This document shows, in pieces, positions 10,642-22,466 of a DNA stretch of 64,000 nucleotides; position 1 is the stretch's first letter; each line of letters starts with the position of its first letter. The translations under genes were made by a program, and so were the position numbers. The notes under the pieces were generated by a model. The model did not search any database, was not told the origin of the DNA, and worked only from the letters and a program-made list of their open reading frames with translations. This stretch comes from Diplolepis rosae (Eukaryota > Arthropoda > Insecta > Hymenoptera > Diplolepididae), in contig JAPYXD010000308.1 in assembly GCA_030998225.1 (NCBI GenBank), positions 8,380,001 through 8,444,000 of the forward strand, read 5' to 3'.

Positions 10642-11577
10642 GTGATAATGTCACCACACATATCTTCTCAAAGAAGCAGAAAAGACAGACGTTCGCGAAG
10701 TCGACATCGACATCGTTCACGTAGTCATCGTCGAGAGTACCGAGAGAAAAAGGACCGATCAAGGCATGAGTCGGAACGGACCCATCACGATCAGGTAGAC
10801 GGAAGTCAGCAAAGGATTCGTAGCCCATCAAGTCCTGCATACAGCAGTTCTACGAGTCGTGAGTCTGATTTTGCCAAATTGACAGCAGTCTTGTCAGGTA
10901 TTGTGTCCACAGGTTCTAAGCGATCTACTTATGTTAACGAGAAAATATTACCAGATTTTTATCCCGCATTAATCAGACAATTTCCAGGGGAAGAAAGCTT
11001 CGGGAAATTGATGGAAGACGCGTTTATTTTTAAAAGCACACCGGGTCAAGATCTTCAGACATACTGCTTTGCGAAATTGGGGAAAATTGATAAATTAAAA
11101 CTAGAACTTCCAGAGGAAAAATTAGTTGATTTGATTGCGCTGGGTATTCACGACGAATCAATTCGGACAATTTTTTTAGCAGCTCGGTGTAAGACCGTTG
11201 CAGATTTAAATAAATGTTTAAGCGTTTTCCCCAATTTAGTAAAAATAAAAGAAACAAGAGATCCTAAAGTAGCAAAAGATTTTAAACGTCCATTTTCTAA
11301 TAACCCTGGATCAGATAAATCTAAAAATTTTCTAAACGATGGTTGCTTCAAATGCGGTAAAAAGGGTCACGTAAAGAAATTCTGTCCCGAATCTTTAGAG
11401 GGCGATATTTTAAAGGTTCAGACTGATGGGATTTCGAAAAATAAAGGTGAATTTTCTAAATCCGATCAGAAAAAAGAATCTATCAAAAAGAAATGTACGT
11501 TTTGCAATTACAAAGGTCATACGGAAGATCAATGCTACAAGAAAAAGAATAAGAAAAGGAAAGACAGATCAGAATGA
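10642..11577 (+). CDS. gag: Gag of gypsy-2, RS-rich N-terminus, two zinc knuckles
   Basis: A 311-codon ORF for the capsid/nucleocapsid polyprotein that packages the element RNA. Residues 7-50 are an arginine/serine/histidine-rich tract (RSRSRHRHRSRSHRR) resembling an RS domain, which is unusual at the start of Gag. The middle has the helical character expected of capsid. Two CCHC knuckles of the C-x2-C-x4-H-x4-C type follow: CFKCGKKGHVKKFC at about residue 235 and CTFCNYKGHTEDQC at about residue 285. The tail is K-rich. The ATG at 10642 is the first in frame, about 160 bases after the 5' LTR. The ORF stops at TGA (11575), but the same frame stays open into the protease. Confidence 0.88.
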   Translation: MIMSPHISSQRSRKDRRSRSRHRHRSRSHRREYREKKDRSRHESERTHHDQVDGSQQRIRSPSSPAYSSSTSRESDFAKLTAVLSGIVSTGSKRSTYVNEKILPDFYPALIRQFPGEESFGKLMEDAFIFKSTPGQDLQTYCFAKLGKIDKLKLELPEEKLVDLIALGIHDESIRTIFLAARCKTVADLNKCLSVFPNLVKIKETRDPKVAKDFKRPFSNNPGSDKSKNFLNDGCFKCGKKGHVKKFCPESLEGDILKVQTDGISKNKGEFSKSDQKKESIKKKCTFCNYKGHTEDQCYKKKNKKRKDRSE

Positions 11578-12138
11578 CTAACCGCCGGTCCCGCCGCTGA
11601 AGCAGAGCCTTTATCGGTCTTAGAAGTAGAGGCGATGAAAATAAACAAATCACTAAAAATGTGCCGCATAAACGATAAAGAAATACTATGTTCAGTAGAT
11701 TTAGGCAGTGACTGTTCTATTATTAAAGAAAGCGAGGCTCGATTATTAAATTTAAAGTTTAAAGAAACTAACGAAGTATTGTCGGGATTTGATTATTCCT
11801 TAGTCGTTCCAATTGCATATTCAAAAATTAATTTAATTATTGATGATGTTGAGCTGAAAATAAAGATATTTATCGTGCCAGACGATCAGTTGTCAAAAAG
11901 AGTTTTAATAGGTCGTAATATAATAAAAACGGGAATTCAAGCAATCACTGACGCATCATGTACGAGATTTATCAAGGCACATGATACAGACTCTTCAAGT
12001 AAAGCGATTGACCTTCTTACGGTAGAAAATGTAGAAACGTTGAAACCTATTCAAGAAAAAGACGTACATTGCGAGGACTTAGGTGAGAGAATAAAGAAAA
12101 GATTGATAGGTCTATTAAACCGTTTTCGACATAATTAG
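11578..12138 (+). CDS. pro: retropepsin-like protease of gypsy-2
   Basis: Read in the same frame as gag, directly after its TGA; an internal ATG lies at 11635. The active-site loop reads SVDLGSDCSII (Asp at 11698), i.e. D-L-G where most retropepsins have D-T/S-G. The second conserved block is VLIGRNII near residue 92 of the ATG-initiated form. The aspartic protease would cleave Gag-Pol. The frame closes with TAG at 12136, just where it should pass into RT, so a one-base shift separates protease from RT. Expression would need readthrough of the TGA or internal initiation. Confidence 0.75.
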   Translation, partial: LTAGPAAEAEPLSVLEVEAMKINKSLKMCRINDKEILCSVDLGSDCSIIKESEARLLNLKFKETNEVLSGFDYSLVVPIAYSKINLIIDDVELKIKIFIVPDDQLSKRVLIGRNIIKTGIQAITDASCTRFIKAHDTDSSSKAIDLLTVENVETLKPIQEKDVHCEDLGERIKKRLIGLLNRFRHN

Positions 12139-14717
12139 CCTTCAAACTTGAAGAACTAGGGCATTCAAAAATAGGAGAAATGAAAATTGAATTACTTAGC
12201 GATGAACCGGTGTATCATAGGCCGTATCGTATGTCGAAGGACGAGCGAGAAAAACTAAATGAATTAATCATGAAATTTCAATCCAGCGGAATAATTCGCG
12301 AGAGTACTTCACCATATGCAAGCCCAGCCTTTTTAGTTACAAAGAAAAATGGAGAAGGACGCATGGTTGTCGATTTCCGTCAATTAAATAAAATCACAAA
12401 ACTTATTAAATATCCTCTCCCGCTAATTGATGATCAGATTGATAGATTAGGGGGTCAAATGTACTTCATTTCCTTGGACTTGAAATCTGGTTTTTACCAA
12501 ATTCCAGTGCATCCTGACTCGATAGAGAAAACTGCCTTTATTACCCCAGATGGTCATTGGGAATTTTTAAGAATGGCAATGGGATTAGCTAATTCACCTG
12601 CTATTTTTCAAAGAGCTATGAATAAAGTATTGAAGGGTACTAGGGCAACAATTTACATAGATGACGTATTATTAGCTGTCAGAGATATTGAAGAAGGGTT
12701 TAAAGAATTGAAATTGGTTTTGCAAGCCTTTGAAAAATACAATCTGACATTAAATTTAGGGAAATGTGAATTTTTCCGAACAAAAATCGATTATCTAGGT
12801 AGAGAGATTTCCATTGAAGGGGTTCGACCAGGCATGCCTAAAACTCAAGCAATTATGGAGACTCCCGATCCCAAAACAGTTAAACAAGTACGTCAATTCT
12901 TAGGACTCGCTGGTTACTTTCGAAAATTTATTCAAAACTTCGCGCGAAAGGTAGCACCGTTAACAAATCTACTGCGGAAAAATGTACCCTGGCAATGGAC
13001 TGCTGAGCAATCTAATGCAGTGAGAGAAATAAAAGAGATACTGTCAACTCGACCACTTTTAGCCATATTTGACCCGGAATTACAGACGGAGGTTCATACG
13101 GATGCCAGCTGTATCGGGTTAGGAGCAATATTAATTCAGAAGCGCGAAAAAGAAAAAAGGGTTGTGGCATACTACAGTCGCAAAACTAGTCCCGAAGAGC
13201 AAAGATACCACTCATATGATTTAGAAACCTTGGCAGTGTTCGTTGCCTTCAAAGTATTTCGCGTATACTTATTAGGAATTAAATTCACAGTTGTCACAGA
13301 TTGCAGTGCTATTCGCGCGACTGCCAATAAAAAGGATATTCAACCACGGGTGGCTCGTTGGTGGGTTTATTTTCAAGATTATAACTTTGACATTGTACAT
13401 CGTCAGGGTGCTCAAGTAGCTCACGTTGATTATCTCAGTAGGAATCCCGTTGAATGTTTATCCGTTGACATAACGTCGGCAGAGTGGATAAAGGTTGCGC
13501 ATATTCAAGATCACGATATCAAAGTGATACAAAAAATTTTGGAATCCGGCGATAGAAGGTCAGAAGTAAAGCAGTATTTCGAGAAGTATGACTTAAAAGC
13601 GGGTGTAGTTTTCCGGAGAACGGAGGATGTAAAAAAATGGTTGGTACCTCGTATGTCCCGTTTGAACATTGTTAAGATGTGCCATGATGATCAGGGACAC
13701 TTTACCTTAGAAAAGACTCTCGAAAAGATCCGTGAAAATTATTGGTTTAAGGGAATGAGACGGTTTGTTTCTAAGTATGTGAAGGCTTGATTAAATTGCC
13801 TTTACTATAAATCAACATCGGGAAAAAAACCAGGCTTCCTTCACCCAATTGAAAAAGTTTCTATTCCCTTTCATACATTGCACCTAGATCATGTTGGCCC
13901 ATTCATTCGTACAAGAAACAGGAACACACAAATATTAACGATTATTGACGGATTCACTAAGTTTTGCATCCTCCAGCCTGTGCACAGTACAAAGACCAAA
14001 GGCGTCATTAAGGCACTAGACCAGCTATTCGTCCTGTTTGGAGTTCCCACATGAATAGTAACTGACAAGGGATCTGCATTTACTTCTCACACTTTCCAAG
14101 CATTCTGTCAGGAGTACGGAATTAAGCGCTTTCAAAATGCTGTCGCTACACCAAGAGCCAACGGTCAGTGTGAAAGATTAAATCGCACGGTACTAAATTC
14201 ATTGGCGGCAACCTGCGCTGGAGAATCAGAGGATTCTTGGGACAAGCATGTGAAGAAAGTTCAAAGTGCAATCAATTGTGCCATCAATAGAACCACCAGA
14301 AGGAGTCCAGCACATCTTCTTTTGGGGTATAAACCAAGGGGGACAGCGGATGCAGTACTGACTGCAGAAGTTCAAGGGACCCTTGACCGGCTAGATCTTC
14401 AGGAACTGAGGAGAGAAGCCAAACAGCGTACAGACCTGGAGCAAGCAGGGCAGAAAAGGAGGTTTGATGCACGCAGATTCAAACCACCGCATTACAACGT
14501 GGGGGACGTTGTAATGGTTGCATCCAGTCCGGTAGCGACCGGAGAGAGCAGAAAGTTGGCGGCCAAAGCAAAGGGACCGTTCAAGGTGACTGCAGTATTA
14601 CCCAATGATCGCTACGAGGTCCAAGATTTGAGGGACTTAAAGAAGTCGCCCAATCGACGGAGCGTAGTGGCAGAAGACAGTCTACAGAAATGGGTCACGT
14701 TTGACGCTATGGAGTAA
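12135..14717 (+). pseudogene. pol: RT-RNase H-integrase of gypsy-2 with two stops
   Basis: One frame runs from 12135 to 14717 with TGAs at 13788 and 14052. RT: FLVTKKNGEGRMVVDFRQLN, ISLDLKSGFYQIPV and the catalytic YIDD (12654-12665). RNase H: VHTDASCIGLGAIL and later VTDCSAI. Integrase: the zinc-finger histidine half (CHDDQGHFTLEKTLEKIR) is followed by the first TGA, which falls where the first zinc-binding Cys is expected. The catalytic core has LHLDHVGPF, then the second TGA just before IVTDKGSAF, then NGQCERLNR. The C-terminus has a GPF module (AKGPFKV). Both TGAs are single-codon changes; the rest looks well preserved. They inactivate integrase unless read through. Confidence 0.9.
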
Positions 14718-15263
14718 ACTGGTAAGTTGGGTTGTACTTGACGAAATGTCTAGTATTTCAGTCGGAGTCAGAAGTTGCGAGGCGTATATCTTTGGTCAGT
14801 ATATGCGTAGAAGGAACTTTTGGCAAGGCTGTTGACGGAGGCCAAGTCTAGAATTCTCAGGTATGATTTCTAGTCAAGATCATACGGATTCTGAGTTTCT
14901 AGGCGGAGGCTAGGACCAAGGGCAGTCGGAGTCAGGGTTGTTTTGGACTGAGTTGCCACTGGTTACGCTCTTAGTTGTCAGGACCCCTGGCGAGGCTGGT
15001 GACCAGGTTAAAATCCTTCATCCTATCCCAAAAACAATAATGTTCCATAATTTAATTTCCTTTTAGTCTCCTACAGAGATAACCACTGGGTTGCGATGGA
15101 TGCCCTCACGGACTTGATCACTCCAGTGGGAGGTGTCTGTTGCCTTGCAGTGCCTATCTACACTAGTATTCATAAAAGTAAAAAGCATCATTTTGTTTGT
15201 TATAGCCTACAAGCAACCGTTAAACTTGAGGTCGAGGACGACCATATGGTCAGGGAGACCGAA
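14718..15263 (+). other. 3' untranslated region of gypsy-2 with candidate intron
   Basis: Between the pol stop and the 3' LTR. A strong donor (CTG|GTAAGT at 14722) follows pol directly. A pyrimidine-rich acceptor (TTTCCTTTTAG, ending 15066; alternative CTACAG ending 15076) lies about 345 bases on. Downstream is a 57-codon ORF at 15097-15267 that ends in the first bases of the LTR and has no recognised domain. A purine-rich GGTCAGGGAGACCGAA just before the LTR could be the polypurine tract. Confidence 0.35.
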
Positions 15264-15477
15264 TGAAGGAGAAAGAATTATCAGGTAGCCAAGGCAGGCC
15301 GATTTATGGGGTCATAAACATTCTGATACGACTGGCGACATACGAATGCCTATAGTCAAAACAATGAGGTGCAGATGTCTCCAAAAGGACTCAGTTTGTT
15401 CTGGTTGCTTGTCCTGATCACTAGCTCTGAATATTCTTATTAAACTTTAGTCAATATTAATTGTAACTGGTTCTCTA
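15264..15477 (+). repeat. 3' LTR of gypsy-2
   Basis: Matches 10239-10479 from TGAAGGAGAAAG to GGTTCTCTA, minus the A-rich insertion. Confidence 0.88.
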
Positions 15478-15785
15478 TATATTTTAATTAAATTATTTAC
15501 CCATGATCAATATTTCTTACTTTCGTGCTTGTAATTTTATTGCGCTAGAAGGACTTTTAAAAGTAGCTACAAATACGATTATTAGGAAATTCAAGTTTTT
15601 TGGAAATTCATTTGGAAAGTTTCTTTCAATTTCTTGAATTCATCGCAATAAGATTGTTCTTAATTCGCTTTTGAATCTTAATATTATATAATGAATACTA
15701 ATGTCTCGTAGATTTCATACTATGTATATGCAAGTCTTTCAATCTTAAAAGAATAAAATTAATTTCAAAAGAAATATCACATTTA
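15478..15785. other. AT-rich spacer
   Basis: No ORF or repeat that I can support; it lies between gypsy-2 and a minus-strand LTR remnant. Confidence 0.5.
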
Positions 15786-15806
15786 GCCCCACGTTTGGGC
15801 CGCCAA
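15786..15806 (-). promoter_or_regulatory. primer-binding-like site on minus strand
   Basis: Read on the minus strand, TTGGCGGCCCAAACGTGGGG resembles the common retroelement site TGGCGCCCAACGTGGGG with two inserted bases. It abuts the putative LTR edge (TGTTAACC on the plus strand), which makes 15808 onward an LTR read in reverse. Confidence 0.45.
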
Positions 15807-15807
15807 T

Positions 15808-16500
15808 TGTTAACCCTGAGCTTTATGGGTTTGTTCGCTCTGGGGTTACGGCGTTAAATAGGCTTCCGAACTAGATTACGCGGCCGAAGAAGGGCCAGGA
15901 TTGAGAGGGATTAAAGAGTGATGCGTTTATTAATCACGATCGCGAAGATAACTAGGCCGATGGAAATCATACGCGATCAAGAATCTGAAAATGACTTTGG
16001 CGCGTAACGCGGGATCCAAGCACTAAATCGACGGTCGTGGCCTCGCAGAGTCCGACGCCCGTCGACTAGCCAGGAATTCGAAGCGCGTTGGGGAAAGGAG
16101 CGCGGCGACCGAGCGCTAGATCAATGGTCGTGGCCCAGCAGGGCCCACGCCCAATCGACCGTGAGGGCAACGCAAATCGACGGTTATGGCCCTAAAAGGT
16201 CCGACACCCGTCGACTTACCCGCCGCCCTCTTGACACCCGTTGAGTACGGATCACGAGTTCGACCAAATTACGCACTGCACTACGCGATGCGACACGACA
16301 CACCACTAGTCGGAAGCAGTACAATCCTGGAGGCGACAACTGGGTCAGGCTCAGGAGTCGGGAAGGATCTTGATGAGAGGCTGGAGATGTCCGGGATCCG
16401 CAGGAACGCTGGTCTCGTCGCTCGTGCTTGTAGGAGGAAGGAACTCAAAAGAAAACCACTGGGTTTAAAAGAACTCAACTTTAATTATTAGCACATGTCG
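15808..16500 (-). repeat. probable minus-strand LTR remnant with three internal repeats
   Basis: A GC-richer block starting TGTTAACCCTGAGC, directly abutting a primer-binding-like sequence. Inside, three diverged units near 16028-16066, 16120-16163 and 16177-16217 share the pattern tCGACGGTCGTGGCC...CCGTCGAC. The outer edge is not clear. ORFs crossing the block have no recognisable domains. Confidence 0.4.
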
Positions 16501-16932
16501 TAAAAACAATTTTGCTGTACCAGGCCTCGATCGAGGATCGACTGACTCTCGGTTGACGATTTTCTATATCGGCTCGATTTCCTCCTCCTCGAGTTTCGAG
16601 TTGAGGCATCCGATTGGCCGGACGTGTCAACGTCGTCATAGCAACGACCAATGCTCGTTGCTCGAAACCCGAGGCGGGGAGTCTTTACTGGTTAAATCCA
16701 GCTTGAGGAAATTCTCTGAATTCCATTTAAAATATTTGTCTTCAAATAAAATCAATAAAGTACAATATAACTGTTAAATTAATTAAGTAAAATATATGTA
16801 TAAAAGTAAAATATGATAAAATATAATATGATTAATATTATAGATAATATAATATTAATGCATTTTTCAAAGGAATCCCCAAGCTAAAACAGATTTTTAT
16901 TTTAGTTTCAAAATAAAAATATTATAATTTAA
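16501..16932. other. AT-rich spacer before the satellite array
   Basis: The first 200 bases are moderately GC-rich with ATCGAGGATCGACTGACTC-like words, then strongly AT-rich. It ends with ATTATAATTTAA (16921-16932), which reappears immediately after the array. Confidence 0.5.
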
Positions 16933-17084
16933 ATTTCAAATTGACATGTTTGGTAACATGTCTATTATTTTATTGACCCAAATTCATATAATGTTTGTTC
17001 ATTTCTTTGGCATAGGGTCAGTTTCTTCTTATTTTCATTGATTAAAATTATTATTACATATAAAAATGCGCAAAAAGAAAGAAA

Positions 17085-17125
17085 GGCAAACGTTTCGGCC
17101 ACATATGGGGGCCCTCTTCAGTGCC
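17085..17125 (-). ncRNA. hammerhead motif, unit 1
   Basis: GGCA-CUGAAGA-(G, bulged G, GCC)-loop CCCAUAUGU-GGCC-GAAA-CGU-U-UGCC. All core positions are intact and stem I is GGCA/UGCC. Confidence 0.8.
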
Positions 17126-18152
17126 ATAAATTCAAAGATTGAATCAAAATTTCTGTAAAGAATTACAATATAGAAGATAATTAAGAAAGAATTATCATAA
17201 AAATTAAAAACTTATCACATAGCTTGCAATTCAAAATGAAGTAGTCCAGTATGCAGCATCACGAATTGAAAAATTACTTGAAGTTCACTATGAATAAAAA
17301 ACCGGATATAATGAAAAAATATAAAAGATTTTGCACACGAACCGACCGGAATTTTTTTCTTCAAAAAATGTTTAGTATTAATTAATGATGCCAAATTGGT
17401 TCACAATGGCAAAACGCGAACAAGTTTTACATTCATGAAAACTTCTTGTGAAGACTTTAATACCGGCGACTCTCACAGAATGATCTGAACTGTTTTAAAA
17501 ACCGACTCGGGACATGTGGCTTTGCTGACCGAAAATTTTTTTTTTCCTATAAGCAATCCTGAGAGGTTCTTTTCCTCCTTGAAGAAGACGATTGTCCTGT
17601 ACTTATTTGAGAAATTCTAGACGTTTATGATGATTTTCACGAGTGGACGAAGGCGTTTATTTTTCAAGAAAACGATTTTGTATATAGGCTTCGCGGACAA
17701 TCCATTTTACACTGAATTTGCAAGCAAGGCGTTACATAAAGATAAAATATTATAATATCCATATATGTAATTTTACTCCATATTTAAAAAAATTGAAAGT
17801 TGTTTATTTTCACATTCAGATTTATTCTGAGATGTTTTGGAAAAATGATAATAAATTTATCTTTAAAAATTAATAAAAATGCAACTTGAATATTAGTGAT
17901 ATTAATTATCACATTTGAAGTTATTATTAAATTCAACTAGTTCTGAAAATGGTCAGAACTGTTAGATATTCTAACTTTATAGTGAAAGTGCCATTTTTAA
18001 ATTTCAAATTGACATGTTTGGTAACATGTCTATTATTTTATTGACCCAAATTCATATAATGTTTGTTCATTTCTTTGACATAGGGTCAGTTTCTTCTTAT
18101 TTTCATTGATTAAAATTATTATTACATATAAAAATGCGCAAAAAGAAAGAAA

Positions 18153-18193
18153 GGCAAACGTTTCGGCCACATATGGGGGCGCTCTTCAGTGCC
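18153..18193 (-). ncRNA. hammerhead motif, unit 2
   Basis: Intact core; the bulged stem II base is C in this copy. Confidence 0.8.
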
Positions 18194-19220
18194 ATAAATT
18201 CAAAGATTGGATCAAAATTTCTGTAAAGAATTACAATATAGAAGATAATTAAGAAAGAATTATCATAAAAATTAAAAACTTATCACATAGCTTGCAATTC
18301 AAAATGAAGTAGTCCAGTATGCAGCATCACGAATTGAAAAATTACTTGAAGTTCACTATGAATAAAAAACCGGATATAATGAAAAAATATAAAAGATTTT
18401 GCACACGAACCGACCGGAATTTTTTTCTTCAAAAAATGTTTAGTATTAATTAATGATGCCAAATTGGTTCACAATGGCAAAACGCGAACAAGTTTTACAT
18501 TCATGAAAACTTCTTGTGAAGACTTTAATACCGGCGACTCTCACAGAATGATCTGAACTGTTTTAAAAACCGACTCGGGACATGTGGCTTTGCTGACCGA
18601 AAATTTTTTTTTTCCTATAAGCAATCCTGAGAGGTTCTTTTCCTCCTTGAAGAAGACTATTGTCCTGTACTTAGTTGAGAAATTCGAGACGTTTATGATG
18701 ATTTTCACGAGTGGACGAAGGCGTTTATTTTTCAAGAAAACGATTTTGTATATAGGCTTCGCGGACAATCCATTTTACACTGAATTTGCAAGCAAGGCGT
18801 TACATAAAGATAAAATATTATAATATCCATATATGTAATTTTACTCCATATTTAAAAAAATGGAAAGTTGTTTATTTTCACATTCAGATTTATTCTGAGA
18901 TGTTTTGGAAAAATGATAATAAATTTATCTTTAAAAATTAATAAAAATGCAACTTGAATATTAGTGATATTAATTATCACATTTGAAGTTATTATTAAAT
19001 TCAACTAGTTCTGAAAATGGTCAGAACTGTTAGATATTCTAACTTTATAGTGAAAGTGCCATTTTTAAATTTCAAATTGACATGTTTGGTAACATGTCTA
19101 TTATTTTATTGACCCAAATTCATATAATGTTTGTTCATTTCTTTGACATAGGGTCAGTTTCTTCTTATTTTCATTGATTAAAATTATTATTACATATAAA
19201 AATGCGCAAAAAGAAAGAAA

Positions 19221-19261
19221 GGCAAACGTTTCGGCCACATATGGGGGCGCTCTTCAGTGCC
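19221..19261 (-). ncRNA. hammerhead motif, unit 3
   Basis: Intact core; bulged stem II base C. Confidence 0.8.
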
Positions 19262-20285
19262 ATAAATTCAAAGATTGGATCAAAATTTCTGTAAAGAATT
19301 ACAATATAGAAGATAATTAAGAAAGAATTATCATAAAAATTAAAAACTTATCACATAGCTTGCAATTCAAAATGAAGTAGTCCAGTATGCAGCATCACGA
19401 ATTGAAAAATTACTTGAAGTTCACTATGAATAAAAAACCGGATATAATGAAAAAATATAAAAGATTTTGCACACGAACCGACCGGAATTTTTTTAAAAAA
19501 ATGTTTATTATTAATTAATGATGCCAAATTGGTTCACAATGGCAAAACGCGAACAAGTTTTACATTCATGAAAACTTCTTGTGAAGACTTTAATACCGGC
19601 GACTCTCACAGAATGATCTGAACTGTTTTAAAAACCGACTCGGGACATGTGGCTTTGCTGACCGAAAATTTTTTTTTTCCTATAAGCAATCCTGAGAGGT
19701 TCTTTTCCTCCTTGAAGAAGACTATTGTCCTGTACTTAGTTGAGAAATTCGAGACGTTTATGATGATTTTCACGAGTGGACGAAGGCGTTTATTTTTCAA
19801 GAAAACGATTTTGTATATAGGCTTCGCGGACAATCCATTTTACACTGAATTTGCAAGCAAGGCGTTACATAAAGATAAAATATTATAATATCCATATATG
19901 TAATTTTACTCCATATTTAAAAAAATTGAAAGTTGTTTATTTTCACATTCAGATTTATTCTGAGATGTTTTGGAAAAATGATAATAAATTTATCTTTAAA
20001 AATTAATAAAAATGCAAAGTGAATATTAGTGATATTAATTATCACATTTGAAGTTATTATTAAATTCAACTAGTTCTGAAAATGGTCAGAACTGTTAGAT
20101 ATTCTAACTTTATAGTGAAAGTGCCATTTTTAAATTTCAAATTGACATGTTTGGTAACATGTCTATTATTTTATTGACCCAAATTCATATAATGTTTGTT
20201 CATTTCTTTGGCATAGGGTCAGTTTCTTCTTATTTTCATTGATTAAAATTATTATTACATATAAAAATGCGCAAAAAGAAAGAAA

Positions 20286-20326
20286 GGCAAACGTTTCGGC
20301 CACATATGGGGGCGCTCTTCAGTGCC
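20286..20326 (-). ncRNA. hammerhead motif, unit 4
   Basis: Intact core; bulged stem II base C. Confidence 0.8.
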
Positions 20327-21350
20327 ATAAATTCAAAGATTGGATCAAAATTTCTGTAAAGAATTACAATATAGAAGATAATTAAGAAAGAATTATCATA
20401 AAAATTAAAAACTTATCACATAGCTTGCAATTCAAAATGAAGTAGTCCAGTATGCAGCATCACGAATTGAAAAATTACTTGAAGTTCACTATGAATAAAA
20501 AACCGGATATAATGAAAAAATATAAAAGATTTTGCACACGAACCGACCGGAATTTTTTTTTCAAAAAATGTTTATTATTAATTAATGATGCCAAATTGGT
20601 TCACAATGGCAAAACGCGAACAAGTTTTACATTCATGAAAACTTCTTGTGAAGACTTTAATACCGGCGACTCTCACAGAATGATCTGAACTGTTTTAAAA
20701 ACCGACTCGGGACATGTGGCTTTGCTGACCGAAAATTTTTTTTCCTATAAGCAATCCTGAGAGGTTCTTTTCCTCCTTGAAGAAGACTATTGTCCTGTAC
20801 TTAGTTGAGAAATTCGAGACGTTTATGATGATTTTCACGAGTGGACGAAGGCGTTTATTTTTCAAGAAAACGATTTTGTATATAGGCTTCGCGGACAATC
20901 CATTTTACACTGAATTTGCAAGCAAGGCGTTACATAAAGATAAAATATTATAATATCCATATATGTAATTTTACTCCATATTTAAAAAAATTGAAAGTTG
21001 TTTATTTTCACATTCAGATTTATTCTGAGATGTTTTGGAAAAATGATAATAAATTTATCTTTAAAAATTAATAAAAATGCAACTTGAATATTAGTGATAT
21101 TAATTATCACATTTGAAGTTATTATTAAATTCAACTAGTTCTGAAAATGGTCAGAACTGTTAGATATTCTAACTTTATAGTGAAAGTGCCATTTTTAAAT
21201 TTCAAATTGACATGTTTGGTAACATGTCTATTATTTTATTGACCCAAATTCATATAATGTTTGTTCATTTCTTTGGCATAGGGTCAGTTTCTTCTTATTT
21301 TCATTGATTAAAATTATTATTACATATAAAAATGCGCAAAAAGAAAGAAA

Positions 21351-21391
21351 GGCAAACGTTTCGGCCACATATGGGGGCCCTCTTCAGTGCC
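21351..21391 (-). ncRNA. hammerhead motif, partial unit 5
   Basis: Intact core with bulged base G; the surrounding unit is truncated at the inversion junction about 190 bases away. Confidence 0.8.
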
Positions 21392-21571
21392 ATAAATTCA
21401 AAGATTGGATCAAAATTTCTGTAAAGAATTACAATATAGAAGATAATTAAGAAAGAATTATCATAAAAATTAAAAACTTATCACATAGCTTGCAATTCAA
21501 AATGAAGTAGTCCAGTATGCAGCATCACGAATTGAAAAATTACTTGAAGTTCACTATGAATAAAAAACCGG

Positions 21572-21584
21572 ATATAAAGTTAGA
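21572..21584. other. inversion junction with 5-bp microhomology
   Basis: The left block reads CCGGATATAATG in intact units and the right block CACTATAAAGTTAG. The junction CCGGATATAAAGTTAG joins them through the shared TATAA. Confidence 0.75.
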
Positions 21585-22425
21585 ATATCTAACAGTTCTG
21601 ACCATTTTCAGAACTAGTTGAATTTAATAATAACTTCAAATGTGATAATTAATATCACTAATATTCAAGTTGCATTTTTATTAATTTTTAAAGATAAATT
21701 TATTATCATTTTTCCAAAACATCTCAGAATAAATCTGAATGTGAAAATAAACAACTTTCAATTTTTTTAAATATGGAGTAAAATTACATATATGGATATT
21801 ATAATATTTTATCTTTATGTAACGCCTTGCTTGCAAATTCAGTGTAAAATGGATTGTCCGCGAAGCCTATATACAAAATCGTTTTCTTGAAAAATAAACG
21901 CCTTCGTCCACTCGTGAAAATCATCATAAACGTCTCGAATTTCTCAACTAAGTACAGGACAATAGTCTTCTTCAAGGAGGAAAAGAACCTCTCAGGATTG
22001 CTTATAGGAAAAAAAAAATTTTCGGTCAGCAAAGCCACATGTCCCGAGTCGGTTTTTAAAACAGTTCAGATCATTCTGTGAGAGTCGCCGGTATTAAAGT
22101 CTTCACAAGAAGTTTTCATGAATGTAAAACTTGTTCGCGTTTTGCCATTGTGAACCAATTTGGCATCATTAATTAATAATAAACATTTTTTGAAAAAAAT
22201 TCCGGTCGGTTCGTGTGCAAAATCTTTTATATTTTTTCATTATATCCGGTTTTTTATTCATAGTGAACTTCAAGTAATTTTTCAATTCGTGATGCTGCAT
22301 ACTGGACTACTTCATTTTGAATTGCAAGCTATGTGATAAGTTTTTAATTTTTATGATAATTCTTTCTTAATTATCTTCTATATTGTAATTCTTTACAGAA
22401 ATTTTGATCCAATCTTTGAATTTAT

Positions 22426-22466
22426 GGCACTGAAGAGCGCCCCCATATGTGGCCGAAACGTTTGCC
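22426..22466 (+). ncRNA. hammerhead motif, right block unit 1
   Basis: Intact core; bulged base C; first copy in the opposite orientation. Confidence 0.8.

Larger units (their letters stand above)
10239..15477 (+). mobile_element. near-complete Ty3/gypsy LTR retrotransposon
   Basis: Two LTRs in direct orientation (10239-10479 and 15264-15477) bracket gag, protease, RT-RNase H and integrase, in the Ty3/gypsy order with integrase last. No envelope gene is visible. The LTRs differ by several substitutions and by about 25 bases of A-rich sequence present only in the 5' copy, so the insertion is not recent. Coding breaks: a TGA between gag and protease at 11575, a frameshift near 12133 and in-frame TGAs at 13788 and 14052. 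I could not define a clean target duplication. Confidence 0.92.
16933..21581 (-). repeat. left block: four units plus a partial fifth
   Basis: Ribozyme sense strand is minus. Units run from the left edge to the junction. The fifth is truncated after CCGGATATAA. Unit 1 carries three private variants (TTCTAGACG, ACTTATTTGAG, GACGATTGTCC) that recur only in the third unit of the right block. Confidence 0.9.
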
